Shown piece by piece: positions 1-11,079 of a DNA stretch of 64,000 nucleotides. Position 1 is the stretch's first letter. The number at the start of each line of letters is the position of its first letter. The notes under the pieces are model-generated. The model had not been told where the DNA came from. It saw only the letters and a program-made list of their open reading frames with translations, and searched no databases. The stretch is taken from positions 14,739,001 through 14,803,000 of the forward strand of contig CM060899.1 of the NCBI GenBank assembly GCA_030762935.1, read 5' to 3'. The DNA is from Hymenopus coronatus. Its lineage: Eukaryota > Arthropoda > Insecta > Mantodea > Hymenopodidae. Made by a program: the position numbers and the translations under genes.

Positions 1-797
1 AATTCTAACCTAATTATCCTGAACACTGGAGAATCTACATTTCTTTCTGGTGCTTTCAACAGTTTTTCACTCTTGAATTTAGCAGTTTGTTCACCACCAT
101 TAGCATCTTCCTTACAGTAGAATATCATCTCTGATTTATATTCTAGTGACCACTTTCCATGTCTTATTAGTCTCTTGCCACAAGATATATGTTCCACACG
201 TTTATCTAGATGGCGCACAGATCAAGCCAATTGGAACCTTTACTCCCGGTTGGCTATCTTTTATTACAACGAGCACGACTCTGTGAATGTCTTAGTGGAG
301 CATCTCACGAAAAATATTCTGAATGCTGCCGAGCAGTCTATTCCACGGTCGACGACCCAAACCTGTCGTCGATTTCCGATACCTTGGGTAGACGGATGAA
401 TGCCATTCATGCTTGCAGGCGTGCTCTCAGGATTTTCCAACGTCGCCCAACAATGGATAACCTGATTGAGGCTAAAAAGATGCGTGCCAAATCTAGGCAG
501 GTTTTTAAGGATAACAAAAGGACATCATGGAGCAAGTTAGTAGCGTCATTCAATCGACATACACCTACCTCTATTGTATGGGATAAGTTAAGACGCGTGG
601 ACGGAAAAACGACTCATACGCCAATCGATGTTGATAAGTTTGACATAGCCAACACTTTTGGCAGTCCTTTCGCTCAAGTGTCTAGCTCAGAGATTTATTC
701 GCCTGTTTTCTACCCGTTAAGGCTCAGGTGGAATCGCAAGATTTCAATTTTCGTTCCAAAAAGCTTGAAGATTACAATCGATTATTCACCACCTTAG
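1..797 (+). pseudogene. ORF2 endonuclease end and linker of LINE relic 1
   Basis: The first 180 bases encode the end of an APE-type endonuclease, including the catalytic motif SSDHFP just before a short linker. The frame starting at 175 reads on to 399 (AAEQSIPRSTTQT, then RRFPIPW). The homologous protein then continues in another frame from about 397 to 797 (ACRRALRIFQRRPTMDNL, then SIVWDKLRRVDGK), so there is a frameshift near 397. The same linker is readable in the youngest copy at 57700-58150, which confirms the assignment. This is a relic without its 5' half, so no function is expected. Confidence 0.85.
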
Positions 798-799
798 AC

Positions 800-2290
800 C
801 ATGCACTATCATCTTCGCGAAACTCTGCACCAGGTCCTGATGGAATACACGTCCAAATGTTGCAACATCTCTCCCCTGCTCGAGGTCTATAATCGTGTTT
901 GGGTTGATGCACTTTTCCAAAAACGTGGCGAGAGGCCACCATCATACCTATTTTGAAAGCTTGAAAGGAACGTTTTCTTCCATCCAGCTACCGTCCAATT
1001 TCCCTCACTAGTTGCATTTGCAAGGTGATGGAACGCATGATCAATGGACGGTTGATACGGTGGCTCGAAATTCACAACCTACTGACCAACACTCAGTGCG
1101 GTTTTCGACGACGTCGTTCAGCAGTTGACCACCTTGTCTCGATTTCGACGCAGATAAAGAATGGATTCATGAAGAACTGTCAAACAGTTGGGGTATTCTT
1201 TGACCTCGACAAGGCTTATGATACGTGTTGGCGAGCAGGAATAATACGGGACGTCTTCCGTTATTCATTCAGGAGTTTATGAGGCACCGCGTTTTCCGAG
1301 TAAGGGTCAGCTCGGTTTTATAACATATTTTTGTTCAAGAGAACGGAGTGCCACAGGGATCGGTACTAAGCGTCACGCTGTTTGCTATAGCAATTAATTC
1401 TATATGGAAATGTATTCTCCCAGGAGTATCGTCCTGCTTATTCGTAGACTTTGCCATCTATTGCATTTCTCAGCGCACACCTTTTTTGGAACGCCGTCTG
1501 TAGCGGTGTTTAGATAACCTTTCAGATTGGAGCTCTAAAAACGGCTTTTGCTTCTCTGCTGAGGAGTCACTCTGCGTGAACTTCTGGCGCCGCAGGAGGC
1601 GATTACCACCTTCGCTGCTGTTTGACACAGTTGTACTACCATTCGCAGATGAGAAGAGATTCCTTGGGTTGATATTCGATAGAAAACTTTGTTAATTACC
1701 ATATATAGCACAGCTGAAAGCGCGCTGTAACCGTTCTCTGAATATTCTGCGGATACCAAGTGGTAAATCTTGGGGAGCAAATCGGACAGTCTTGCTGCGA
1801 CTTTATCGCGCCCTTATCCGAACCAAGTTAGATTACGGATGCATAGTTTATTCTTCGGCAAGGCCATCTGTGCTTAGATGATTAGACGCTGTCCATAATC
1901 AGAGTATTCGTGTGACTATTGGAGCTTTTCCAACTAGTCCAGTAGCCAGCCTTTATGCTGGATCGGCAGAACCCCTGCTGCAATGTAGGCGCAATATCCT
2001 GTTAACAAATTATGGCCGTGGGCTAAATTGTATGCCTTCGCATCCAACATTCACTCCTTTTTTTTAACAGCAAGCTGGACGAACGTTATAAAAATATCTC
2101 AATTAGTCCACGGCCGCCAGGTGTTCGCTTCCGAGAGCTTCTTCATAAACACGATATCGTAATGCCTAGAATGTTTCTCAAATGGGAAAGCGTGCACCCA
2201 CCATGGTTACGTACAACATCCCACATAGACATCGGGATGACGGTATTTCGAAAGTCTACAATGCCTTTTTCTACTATACGTAGATGTTTT
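800..2290 (+). pseudogene. Reverse transcriptase domain of LINE relic 1
   Basis: Reverse-transcriptase blocks appear in order but in several frames. APGPDGIHVQML is near 830. From 1025 to 1282 an open stretch gives TQCGFRRRRSAVDHLVS and motif A, VFFDLDKAYDTCW. ENGVPQGSVLSVTLFAIAI is near 1340. The catalytic block near 1440 reads LFVDFAIYC, where the intact copy has FVDDFAIYC, so one of the two aspartates has been lost by a codon-size deletion. The thumb (SEESLCVNFW, then LIRTKLDYGC) follows. Stops and frameshifts throughout make it non-functional. Confidence 0.85.
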
Positions 2291-2300
2291 CTTAGAATTT

Positions 2301-3152
2301 TTGTCAAACTACAATGACCGAAGTTGTATATATACTGAAGGAAGTAAGTGCACCGTTGGTGTTGGTTGTGCCTTTGTTTATGATACCGAACAATATACAT
2401 TCGATTTTCATAGGGGTACCTCCATTTATAGCGCAGAGCTGTACGCAATATATCGAGTCATTCTGCACGTTGGCCATCGAAATTTGAGGAACTGCCTTAT
2501 ATTGCGTGATTCTCTGAGTGCACTTCAGAGCCTTAGTGAGCTGTACAACTACCGTCCTATCATGCAGCGTATCCAGTATGCCTTCCACGCTTTGTATGCG
2601 TCCGGGGTTAATGTGGAGTGTGCATGGATTCCTAGTCACATTGGCTTGCCAGGGAATGAACTGGCAGATTTTGCAGCAAAGACGGCAAACACTGAACCCA
2701 GTACAAACATTTCTTGTGTAACATCGGAAGACTTTAAGCTTGTTGTGCGCAGGGCGATACTTTCGTGCTGGCGCGAAGAGTGGTCAGCTCTCCACGGAAA
2801 CAAGCTTAGAGTATTGAAGGACCTTCCAACAAACTGGGTAACTTCAGCTCGTCAATCTCGACGGGAGGAAGTGATTATAGCTGGTTTGCATATTGGCCAA
2901 TGCAATTTTACACATAGTTTCCTTCTTAAACTTGCTCCTGTGTGTCCTCTATGTGGAGAAGATTTGTCTGTCTGCTATGTTTTGCTGGAGTATGTTAATC
3001 TAGCACATATTCGGGAATCACTGCAACTGCCGGTCAGTCTTGCAGAAGTCCTGGCGGACGATAATCAAGCGGTAGCTAAGATTTTTACATTTTTATCAAA
3101 GATAACCTTCAAATTACGGATTCAGTTATTTTTTCCTTTGTTTTTGTATTAG
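2301..3152 (+). pseudogene. RNase H domain and ORF2 C terminus of LINE relic 1 (283-codon open stretch)
   Basis: This long open stretch encodes an RNase H domain of the I-type LINE. The motifs are IYTEGSK (normally YTDGSK), AELYAIY, RDSLSALQSL and GNELADFAAK. The first catalytic aspartate is replaced by glutamate, while the other acidic residues are in place. After the domain, the C-terminal zinc motif of the family (C-x2-C then H-x4-C) is damaged: CPLC is present, but the histidine has become cysteine and the last cysteine tyrosine. The open length is probably chance survival, since the reverse transcriptase upstream is dead. Confidence 0.85.
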
Positions 3153-3306
3153 TTTTGAAATATATATTTTTTTTTCTTAAACCAGCAATCTGTAGTTTCT
3201 TCCATGATTTCTTTTATACATTGATTTTTAGATTTATCTTTCGTTCTTATTTATAATATCTTTTATTGAGCTTTATCTCTGGTTTTTGTCATGATTTGTT
3301 TGATGA

Positions 3307-3336
3307 GGGCGCTGATGACCTTGTAGTTGAGCGTCC
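3307..3336 (+). other. 3' terminal stem-loop of LINE relic 1
   Basis: GGGCGC pairs with GCGTCC around GATGACC and a TAGTT loop. The same structure closes the other + strand I-type copies (60602-60632 and 26269-26299) and the family A SINEs. It is probably the signal the LINE reverse transcriptase binds to start copying (inference). Confidence 0.6.
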
Positions 3337-3533
3337 TTAAACACTAACCATCATTATTTGGTAAACAATCTAGGCATTTCAATGTGTACTTTTGAAGGAG
3401 CTCTCGAAAGTGAAAGCCTGGAGGCCGCGGACTAAGTGGGAGATTGCGATAACATCCCTCCAGGTCGCAGAGAAGAAAGGAGTAAACGTTAGATGCGTAG
3501 GCATGCACTTAAGTGCACACCCATAATGCGCTA

Positions 3534-5350
3534 TTAGGACATCACACCAACATCGCAGAAAAGGCTCACTTGATTTGGCATAGAAGCTAACAACTGGGCT
3601 GTTAAGAAACCTCCAGCAGCCACTCGGATGCCCTGATTATGGATACTGTCCAATCTTCTCAGATGGTGGTGCTGACGCATAAACAATGCAGCCAAGTTTA
3701 ACTTTACCGGATCAGTGCACGGTAAATAAGCAGTATCTGTGTCTGATCCACTTCCCACTTAGTGTCTAAAATATTAAGAGAACGGTCACATCGCGCTTTC
3801 AGCTGTGCTACATGTTCTCACCAACAAAGCTTTTGATCGAACACGAACCCAAGGAATCTCACCTTATCAGCATATGGAAGGAAATCTTGCCCAAGTAGAA
3901 GCGAAGGTGGCGGTCGACTCCTACAGCGCCAGAAGTTAATAAACACGGACTTCTCAGCTGAGAAACGAAAACCAATTTGGAACTCCAAGCTGAAAGATTG
4001 TCTAAACATTGCTGGAGACGGCGTTTTAAAATAGGCATCTGCTAAGAAGCACAAAAGATCGCAAAGTCATATACAAATAAGAAGGTCGAGAACTCTGGGG
4101 GAACACATTGTCATATAGAATTAATCGCTATAGCAAACAGCATCCCACTCAGAACTGATCCATGTGGCTCGCCGTTTTCTTGAATACACGGGTTGGTAAA
4201 AATTCATAAAATCCTGAATGAACAAAGGTAGGCGTCCACTTAGATTCCAGTTGTGGAGGCAGCTTAATATACCTGCTTGCTAACAAGTATCATAAGCCTT
4301 CTCGAGGTCAAAAAATATTCCAACTTATTGACAGTGCTTAAGAAAGACATTGATGATCTGTGTCGACAGTGATATAAGATGGTCAGCTGATGATAAACGT
4401 TGTTGAAAACTGCACTGGAGGTTAGTCAGCAGATTGTGGGATTCCAGCCACCAAATCAACCGCCCATTAATCATGCATTCCATCACCTTGCAAGCAAAAC
4501 TGGTGCTGGAAATAGGACAGTAGTTTGAAGGCAGATGACAGTCCTCTCAAGGTTTCAAAATAGGGATGATGGTGGCTTCCCGCCACTTGTCGGGAAAAGT
4601 GGCATCAACCCAGACATGATTATAAACCTCGAGCAGGTAAGCCTTACCTTCTGGAAAGAGATGCTGCAACATTTGGACGTAGATGCCATCTGGTCGTGGT
4701 GCAGAGTTTAGCGAAGACGAAAGTGCATGGTCTAACTCCGCCGAGATGAAAATCTGATTGTATACTTCAAGGTTCCCAGATCAAAAGGAGGACCTCTGAG
4801 ATTCCTCCTGAGTTTTGATTGTAAGAAACTCAGGCAAATAATTCTCCAAGCTAGACACCTGAGCAAAAGCACTGCCTAAAGTGTTGGCCACCTCAAATGT
4901 ATCAACAACAGTTCCGGCAGGTGTTTTGAGATGAGCGATTGGCATATGGGTTGATTTTCCAGTCACACGCCTCAACTTATCCCGTAAGACAGAGGAAGGG
5001 GTGTTGCGATTAAATGAAGCTAGAAATCTGTTTCATAAGATCTTTTTGCTTTTCTTAACTTGTCTTGGGGTAGCATGAATTTTCTTATAGTTAATTAGGT
5101 TATCCAGTATAGGGTGATGCTTGAACACTCTAAGAGCACGCCTATGGGAATGAATAGCAGCCTGGCATTTCTCATTCCACCAAGGGACAGGAAATCGTCT
5201 TAGATTGTCCAGTCGACCACAGAATAGAAATCTCAGCAGCATAAAGAATGGCCTCTGTGAGGTGGTCTACTAACAGATTCAGAGATTCGTGCTCACTGTA
5301 GCTAAAAGTGGCCAAGTGGGTATAAAGGTACCAATAGGCATGATCTAAGA
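3534..5350 (-). pseudogene. Reverse transcriptase and linker of LINE relic 2
   Basis: Minus-strand fragments follow the same order as in the other I-type copies. They are NEKCQAAIHSHRRALRVFKH (5242 to 5033), the linker KSTHMPIAHLKTPAGTVVDT (4975 to 4781), FQIGFRFSAEKSVFINFW with FLGFVFDQKLCW (4054 to 3818), and the thumb LRRLDSIHNQGIRVAAGG (3758 to 3534). The parts between carry stops and shifts. It has no RNase H and cannot encode an active enzyme. Confidence 0.8.
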
Positions 5351-5354
5351 GCCA

Positions 5355-6158
5355 TCAAGGTAAACATATGGAACTTACAGATTTAGCTAAGAGAGTGATA
5401 AGAGCAGGAAAGTGGTCACTAGAGTATAAATTAGAGATGATATTCCAATGTAAAGAAGCTGCCAACTGTGGAGAACTAAATTCTATATTTAGGTGTGAAG
5501 AGTTATTAAAGGCATCAGAAAGAAATGTAGGCTCTCCTGTATTCAATAGAGGAAGGTTTTGAGTCCTTAAGTAATCGAAAATGACCTTACCCCTCGCACA
5601 AGCCCGAGGAAAACCCCAAAGTAAGTGGGCATGTCGGGCCACCAGCAAAGAAGATAACTGTGAAACTAGATCATCTAGATCAGTGCACGAGAGGTTGTTT
5701 GATAGAAGTAGATAAATGATAGATATCTTTGAGGAGCACCATGATGCAGCAATTCCTTCCGCTGATGATAAATCACACCCCACAAAGGGGTACTGCCTGA
5801 TGGTAGTGTTGTTCGCTGGACGGAGCTTAGTCTCTTTTGAGCTCGCCACCAGAGCATGGTACAGGTGGAGCAACACTTCAAGCTCTGGATTAATCTCACG
5901 TATGTTCCACTGCAGAATAGCCATGGAATAAGTGCTAGAAAGAAAGATGTTTTTGAAGATTGGGCTGTGCTGTTCTGTTCTATTTGGCCATCGGACTAAC
6001 ACTTGGTTCAGGACCTTCATCTTGTCGCTTATGCACTGGCAGTGAGGGCAGAATCCTCCTGGTACATCTCCTCCACTGGGGAAGTCCCCTTTCCAGTAGA
6101 AAATTTGGGTTTGAGGTGCTCGAACCGATTGGAGATCTAGATCGGCGAGGATAGCCAT
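5355..6158 (-). pseudogene. APE-type endonuclease region of LINE relic 2
   Basis: A 267-codon open stretch includes the start of ORF2, MAILQWNIREINPELEVLL, preceded by about 78 codons that are probably ORF1-ORF2 spacer. Endonuclease motifs in order are QWNIR, SKETKLRP (catalytic glutamate), a poor match to GDFNAHHPLWG (ARHAHLLWGFPRACARG), LNTGEPTFLSDAF and the catalytic SSDHFP near the end. In the GDFN block the usual aspartate and asparagine are gone (HAHL), so the nuclease should be inactive. It ends at a stop before the reverse-transcriptase linker. Confidence 0.85.
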
Positions 6159-6171
6159 GGCTAATTTATAC

Positions 6172-7076
6172 TTACCCCAGATATTGAGGATGGCACAGAT
6201 TTACCAGTGTGAATTTCTGAGGTGGAAGATGTGGGTGGCAAATGTGCTGGACTACTATGTATGCTAACAGATTTGACAGGTGTTGGACCGACTTAGAAGT
6301 GGAGGTCAAAGGCTTTAACTGTGTTCTGGCTACAATAACCTTTTCTGCATTGGTGGCCCCGTTGTAATCGCCGGCCTGAGAGGCGATTTCCCGACTTGGT
6401 ACCAATTTAGCTACAACTTAGTTATAGGTGCTGGACTTCAGGACAGAGGTTTGGCGGATACACAGGAGGTTATGGGCTTCCGAGAAGGACAACTTCTCTT
6501 TCATCTGCATCTGCCAGAGAAGAACAACTCTCCTCTGGAAAACTGGGGCACTCACAGGAGCTGGAGGGATATGCACCATACGTACACCATTGTAGGTGAT
6601 GCTATCACAGGTGTTTTTGCAGTTACAGAAATCACGAGTATGGCCAAAACATAGGCACTTAAAACACCTTAGTGGGTTTGATATATATGGCCTAGCCGCA
6701 ATGGCTTCATACCCTGCTGTAATCTTTTAATGGAGGTCTACCCGATCAAAAGTAAGGAACAGGGTATGGGCAGGCATGAATTCACCCTTTACCTTATGCT
6801 GTACCCAATAGATGTTACTCCTTGTGTCGTTGCAAGATTCTCTTGTATCTCCTCAATGCCAAGACCGTCAAGAGTGCATGATGTTATCTATCTGCTTGAG
6901 GAGTTTAATGTCTTGTGGACTTCGACCTTCATGGGGTAGCTAGCTAACAGTTTGGCCTGGAGTGTTTTCGCAGCCTGGGAGGCAAATGTTGCCTCAACCA
7001 GGTGCATCCCCTTATGGGCTCTGATGCAGGGCCAGCTGTTACATTGAGACCCTTTTGTATTACAAAGTTGAATCAT
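6172..7076 (-). pseudogene. ORF1 (Gag-like, CCHC zinc knuckle) of LINE relic 2
   Basis: The N-terminal part reads HLVEATFASQAAKTLQAKLL and ASYPMKVEVHKTLNS. It matches the same place in the copies at 21773 (LLVEAISASQAAKILRAKII) and 55704 (LLVETKNEDQSKKLLKAGLF). A zinc knuckle of form C-x2-C-x4-H-x4-C survives near 6655 (CFKCLCFGHTRDFC), followed by a region like the intact copy's EKAIQELRVKERLIFPEAG. ORF1 proteins of this group bind element RNA and package it with ORF2 protein (family knowledge). Frameshifts and stops break this copy. Confidence 0.8.
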
Positions 7077-7083
7077 AGTTATT

Positions 7084-7517
7084 GTTTTTAGTTTCAGAGC
7101 TCATAAGAAATGGATCAAGTTATCCCCTCAGTGCTCCCCACCCATCACGAGGCCCAATACAGGGGTGACAGGGCTACACAGGGGATATAGCAGGCTCGCC
7201 ATCCTACTCACCCTGGAGTTCAGTATAGAACCTAGTCCAGGCCGATTGGCTAGGGGTGGGTTAGTTTCCCTAGCCTCCGTTTTAGGTGAAGCAGTAACCA
7301 AAAGTAGTGTATTACATTGCGCATCCTCCCCAGTTACCGAAAAACAGAAGCCAAGGCTCAGATACGCAACTCACAACCATCCACCGACGTGGGTGGGCAT
7401 TTTGCCTTACTGACTCCCTCACCACTCAGAGGTTGCCCACAGAAGGAGTCAAGGTTGACTCAGGACACCGGGTGCGCCAAACCCGTACCTACTTCATTAG
7501 GCCCCTTAGGGAAATGA
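7084..7517 (-). other. 5' untranslated region of LINE relic 2
   Basis: Read on the minus strand it opens with AAGGGGCCTAATGAAGTAGG and continues in close similarity to 18442-18890 (+). The first 60 bases or so also match 54938-54990. As LINEs of this type start transcription from inside their own 5' end, this conserved opening block may hold the internal promoter (inference). Confidence 0.65.
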
Positions 7518-7676
7518 AATTGGAGCACTGGGGAAACATGGGGGTGGGAAAAACTGGAGGAAACCCCCCCCCCAAGTCGTTTTGTCCACCGTAAATCACA
7601 CATACTGTCACTTGGGATTAAACTTGGGCCATTTAGGTGAGAGGTGAGTGGTCTAACTGTTTGTCCATGGCATGGC
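7518..7676 (-). mobile_element. tRNA-derived SINE, family B, 3'-truncated
   Basis: On the minus strand this matches the head of the complete copy at 51265: a tRNA-like A box near GTTAGACCACTCACCTCTC, a degraded B box, then GATTTACGGTGGACAAAACG and a G-run. It lacks the 3' tail and joins directly to the 5' end of LINE relic 2. Confidence 0.7.
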
Positions 7677-8121
7677 CAGTTTAGTAAGATGGGGTCCATC
7701 ACCTCTTCAAATTAAAACTTTTCCTACATACCATTGCAGAGTGAAATGTCAGTGTTTATAAGAAAAATAAATTGTGAGAAGTTTTCACCTATTTCAATTA
7801 ATAAATTTGATTATCGCACATTCTATAATCCAAATTTGATTACTTCATCAACTACTTTAAATAAACAACAAGAAAGAAGCTACTGATGTTACGAAGTTAA
7901 TTTTAGGGCCTTGTGCTGGTAGAATTTATTTATAAAAGATAATTGAAGTTTTGTAACAAATAATTTTTTATTTGTATATTAATATTATATGTCAAATATT
8001 TAACTCCACAAATCTCATACAAAATACTAATTATTAGGAAATCAATCCTGGTACTTTTAATAGTAATAATGTTGTGCCATTAGCATTGCATACATAATTG
8101 CATGAATTATTCCTGTTACAG
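7677..8121. other. AT-rich stretch upstream of the small exon
   Basis: No gene or recognised repeat is seen here. It is probably intron of the zinc-finger gene, because the next element is a candidate acceptor (TTCCTGTTACAG) at 8110-8121. Confidence 0.4.
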
Positions 8122-8153
8122 GGTGGGAACTTCCCTCCGGTAAAACCTTCAAG
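8122..8153 (+). CDS. Candidate 32-base exon of the zinc-finger gene
   Basis: The stretch sits between an acceptor (TTCCTGTTACAG) and a strong donor (CAAG then GTAAGG). Read from its first base it is open (GGNFPPVKPS plus two bases). Those two bases join the single leading base of the exon at 10152 to make an arginine codon, so the phases fit. Supporting context is the position just upstream of the finger exon. The exon at 53224, in the second gene, has the same phase pattern (starts in phase 0, ends after two bases of a codon). Being so short, it could be a chance pair of splice signals, so RNA evidence would be needed to be sure. Confidence 0.45.
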
Positions 8154-10151
8154 GTAAGGTTTGTTTTAATTAAAGGTCTTCTTTTGTGTTAAATTGCCCT
8201 TTAATTCTTAATTAAGTACTACATTTATGTTGTAGAAGTCAAATTCACACAAATGGGAATATCAAATTACATATTTGTTCTATGCTTCATTCCTGTATGA
8301 TTAAGTCCACAGATACTGTGAATAGTTCTGTAATTTTATATAAGGTGGGTCAAAGAAAACCTTCAGTTCCTTTTCTTTTACTAGAGTAATTGTAGGAAGT
8401 ATTACATTCCTCCCAAATTTATCAAAATTGTAATGCAAATACATTTTTTGAAAAAATCATAAACCAGAATAGGTTGAAATGGTATTTGTATCTGCTTGAG
8501 AGAAAGAGGGATCACAAACTAAAAAATGTATCTAATAAATGCCAAACTTGTAATAAATCTTTTATGTCTTGGAAATATCTAACACTCAGATTTTCAAAAA
8601 TACACTCTAAGCTCCAGTTACCATTTAGACTGAACATTTTTGGTTATTTTTCATTTTCTAAAAATCAGCTGTCACAATTTTATTTAAAATACCAAAACAT
8701 TGAAATATCTATAGAATAATAAAGCATATATCTTGAACTTTCTATCTGTAGCTTCTGAGGTGTTTTTCATTTGAACAAATATTAGTAATAAATGTAATAA
8801 ACCATAAGAATAGAAATAAATAAATTGCTGGCGGTGCCAGTGATAGTCACCGAAAATTTCAGTGTTTTCATCTCATCAGAGTACATGATTTCAAGTTTTC
8901 TTCAATAAATAGAAGTTTTGGAAATACATGTATGTTTTATCTGCATAATAATTATTTAAAAAACTGAAATGTCAATAATTTAGACTTGTTATATGTATCA
9001 AATGCCCAAAATTTAAAAGTATATTGATTCTGCTCCCTGCTTCCCACAAGCACTCATGTGTCAAAAATGATAAGGAAAATGTACAGTTGTTCATAGATTA
9101 ACAGATTAGAATACAATGCATGTAGTTTGACTGAATTATTAATGCTCTCTACATATCTGTGGCAATTAGAAAATACTTCATTTCATCCAAACATTTGAAT
9201 TGGATATTTCACTAGAAATGCTTCTTTTATTGAAAAAAAGAGCTCTGACAAAAGACTAAGTTTATTTCTGTAGATAGTAAATTCAAAAATGAAATTCTGA
9301 TACATTCCATATGTAGTGTTTAAGTTCATCTTTAATTATTTTGAACAAAATCCACCAAATGAAGCCTTAAATAGAAATTCTTTACTTATATTTGATTTTC
9401 AAAAGGATCTCAACAGCTATAATTTACAAGCCTATGTTAAAAAAATGTTTGCCTAACAATAAAAGCTATATTTTTATTTTTGTTTAATAAACCCTAAGGG
9501 ATCTTCATTGCAAGTGGACTTCTTTTCATATATTATCTGTAAATAATAAGCTGAAGACAAGAGTTACTAAATTCAAAATATAAATGATGATGAAATATAC
9601 AATTTATAACAAAATAAATTTTTGGTAACTATATCTAATTTTTTTTTTTTTTCTGTTGATTTTAAATTTGAACTTAAAAGTAATTATTTGCTATTTGTTT
9701 GTTCTTTAGTATAATAGAAACTCTGCCGATTCCTTATGAGTAGTATTCTACCTAATATATTGAATGTAGAATTGTCCATTTTGTTAGGAATATATATCTT
9801 CTTGCCAATATAATCAATACAGCAATTGGTCCAAAGCTACTTTGAATAAGATAGTTGAAGCACATCCTTAATTCAATATACTTCTCAGTATATAAAAGAG
9901 ACAGTGGTTGCACAAATGAAAATAAGTTTTACCCTTTAGAACAAGTTTCTAATTACCCAATGATATGTGTTAACAAAATTAATTTAATTGTACTGAGAAT
10001 AAAGTTGCTTTAAATGAAAATGTAGTTGCACAATCGACTAAATGGCACTTGTCTCTAATTAAATAACTGTCATTAGCATATGGAGATTTTTTTTTCAGAT
10101 TTAATTGTGTGATTAATCTAATTAATATTACTAAATCATTTTTCGTTTCAG
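8154..10151 (+). other. Intron of the zinc-finger gene
   Basis: About 2.0 kb of AT-rich DNA from GTAAGG to a good acceptor (AAATCATTTTTCGTTTCAG) at 10151. No transposon is recognised. It contains one decayed finger-like peptide (8540-8605), listed separately. Confidence 0.5.
8540..8605 (+). pseudogene. Single decayed C2H2 finger in the intron
   Basis: An 81-codon open stretch from 8474 contains CQTCNKSF, then L, then IH in the spacing of a C2H2 finger. The two cysteines, the phenylalanine, the leucine and the last histidine are placed nearly right, but the first zinc-binding histidine is an arginine and the gap to the last histidine is one residue too long. It may be a relic of an older finger exon, or chance. 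Confidence 0.3.
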
Positions 10152-11079
10152 ATTATGTATGACAGCCATTTCTGGTGATACTGGTAATTCACCATTTCTC
10201 TCTGGAAGTCACACTAGCTTCCATAATAGAAAGGATTGTCATGAATATAAAAGTAACACAGGTAATGTCTCAGAAATGTCAACTGTCGAAGAACATCATC
10301 ATTCAGGACAATTTGATAAATATAGTAATGGTGGAGAAATTTACAGCCTGGTTTTAAATTCAAAACAAAATAATTTGATTCATAAGGGCAAAAGGTTACA
10401 CAAATGTGCAATTTGTGAGAAGATATTCACTCGGTTTTCAGGTTTAAAAATGCATAATTTAATTCATGAGGGTAAGAGGCCATACCAATGTAAAATCTGC
10501 AATAAGAGCTGTACTCGGTTGTCAAACTTGAAAACACACAATTTGATTCATGAAGGTAAGAAGTCACAGCAGTGTCCAATCTGTCATAAAAGCTTTACTC
10601 GGTTGTCAGATTTGAAAATACATAATTTGATTCACAACAGTAAGAAACCACATCAGTGTGAAATATGTAACAAGAGCTTCACTCGACCATCAGATTTGAA
10701 AATTCATAATTTTATTCATTTGAGTAAGAAGCCACACCAGTGTAATACCTGTGATAGGAGCTTTAGTAAATTGTCACATTTGAAAATACATGCTATGATT
10801 CATGAGGGTAAGAAGCCTCACCAATGTAAAACCTGTGATAAGAAGTTTACTCGGTTGTGGGATTGTAAAATGCACAGTTTGATTCATGAGGGTACAAAGC
10901 CACACCAATGTAAAACTTGTGATAAGAAATTTACTCGTTTATCAAGTTTGAATACTCATAATTTGATTCATGAGGGTAAGAAGCCACACCAGTGTAAAAC
11001 CTGTGAAAAGAAATTCACTCAGCTGTCACATTTGAAAGGGCATAACTTTATTCACAAGAATATAAAGCCTCACCAGTAG
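10152..11079 (+). CDS. Terminal exon of a C2H2 zinc-finger protein (eight fingers)
   Basis: This is probably a nuclear DNA-binding protein, inferred from its array of eight classical C2H2 fingers. Counting from the methionine at 10159 (306 residues), the first cysteines are at residues 83, 111, 139, 167, 195, 223, 251 and 279. That is an exact 28-residue period with C-x2-C-x12-H-x3-H spacing and linkers such as HEGKKPHQC. The first 80 residues are low in pattern and contain no domain I recognise. The coding frame is open upstream of that methionine to the acceptor at 10151 (TTTCGTTTCAG), so the true start is probably in an earlier exon. Finger 2 has Cys where Phe is usual, and finger 6 has Cys where Leu is usual. 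The protein stops in what was a ninth finger. A candidate AATAAA lies at 11944-11949. The target DNA cannot be told. Confidence 0.88.

Larger units (their letters stand above)
1..3350 (+). mobile_element. I-type LINE relic 1, 5' part outside the window
   Basis: This is the 3' part of a non-LTR retrotransposon with the order endonuclease, reverse transcriptase, RNase H, which is the layout of I-type elements (family knowledge). It enters the window in the middle of the endonuclease, where NTGEPTFLSGAF is read. It ends with a short stem-loop (3307-3336) followed by TTAAACACTAACCATCATT. The reading frame is broken many times, so the copy is dead. It is the same family or a close sister of the copies at 3351-7517, 18442-26336 and 54937-60655. 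The element meets relic 2 tail to tail at about 3350. Confidence 0.9.
3351..7517 (-). mobile_element. I-type LINE relic 2, RNase H end missing
   Basis: Read on the minus strand, this holds a 5' untranslated region (7517 to about 7084), ORF1 with a zinc knuckle (7076 to 6172), an endonuclease (6158 to 5355) and a reverse transcriptase (5350 to 3534). The RNase H domain and the 3' stem-loop are absent. Its truncated 3' end lies directly against the 3' end of relic 1, so the two are tail to tail. Frameshifts and stops are frequent. The 5' region aligns along its length with that of the copy at 18442 and, for the first 60 bases or so, with the copy at 54937. Confidence 0.88.

Noticed and set aside
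7222..7245. A second 2A-like motif (SIEPSPGR after a hydrophobic run) on the + strand
   Set aside because: It lies antisense within the 5' untranslated region of LINE relic 2. The matching place in the copy at 18.8 kb is not conserved as a protein, and NPGP itself is absent. Chance is the simpler reading.
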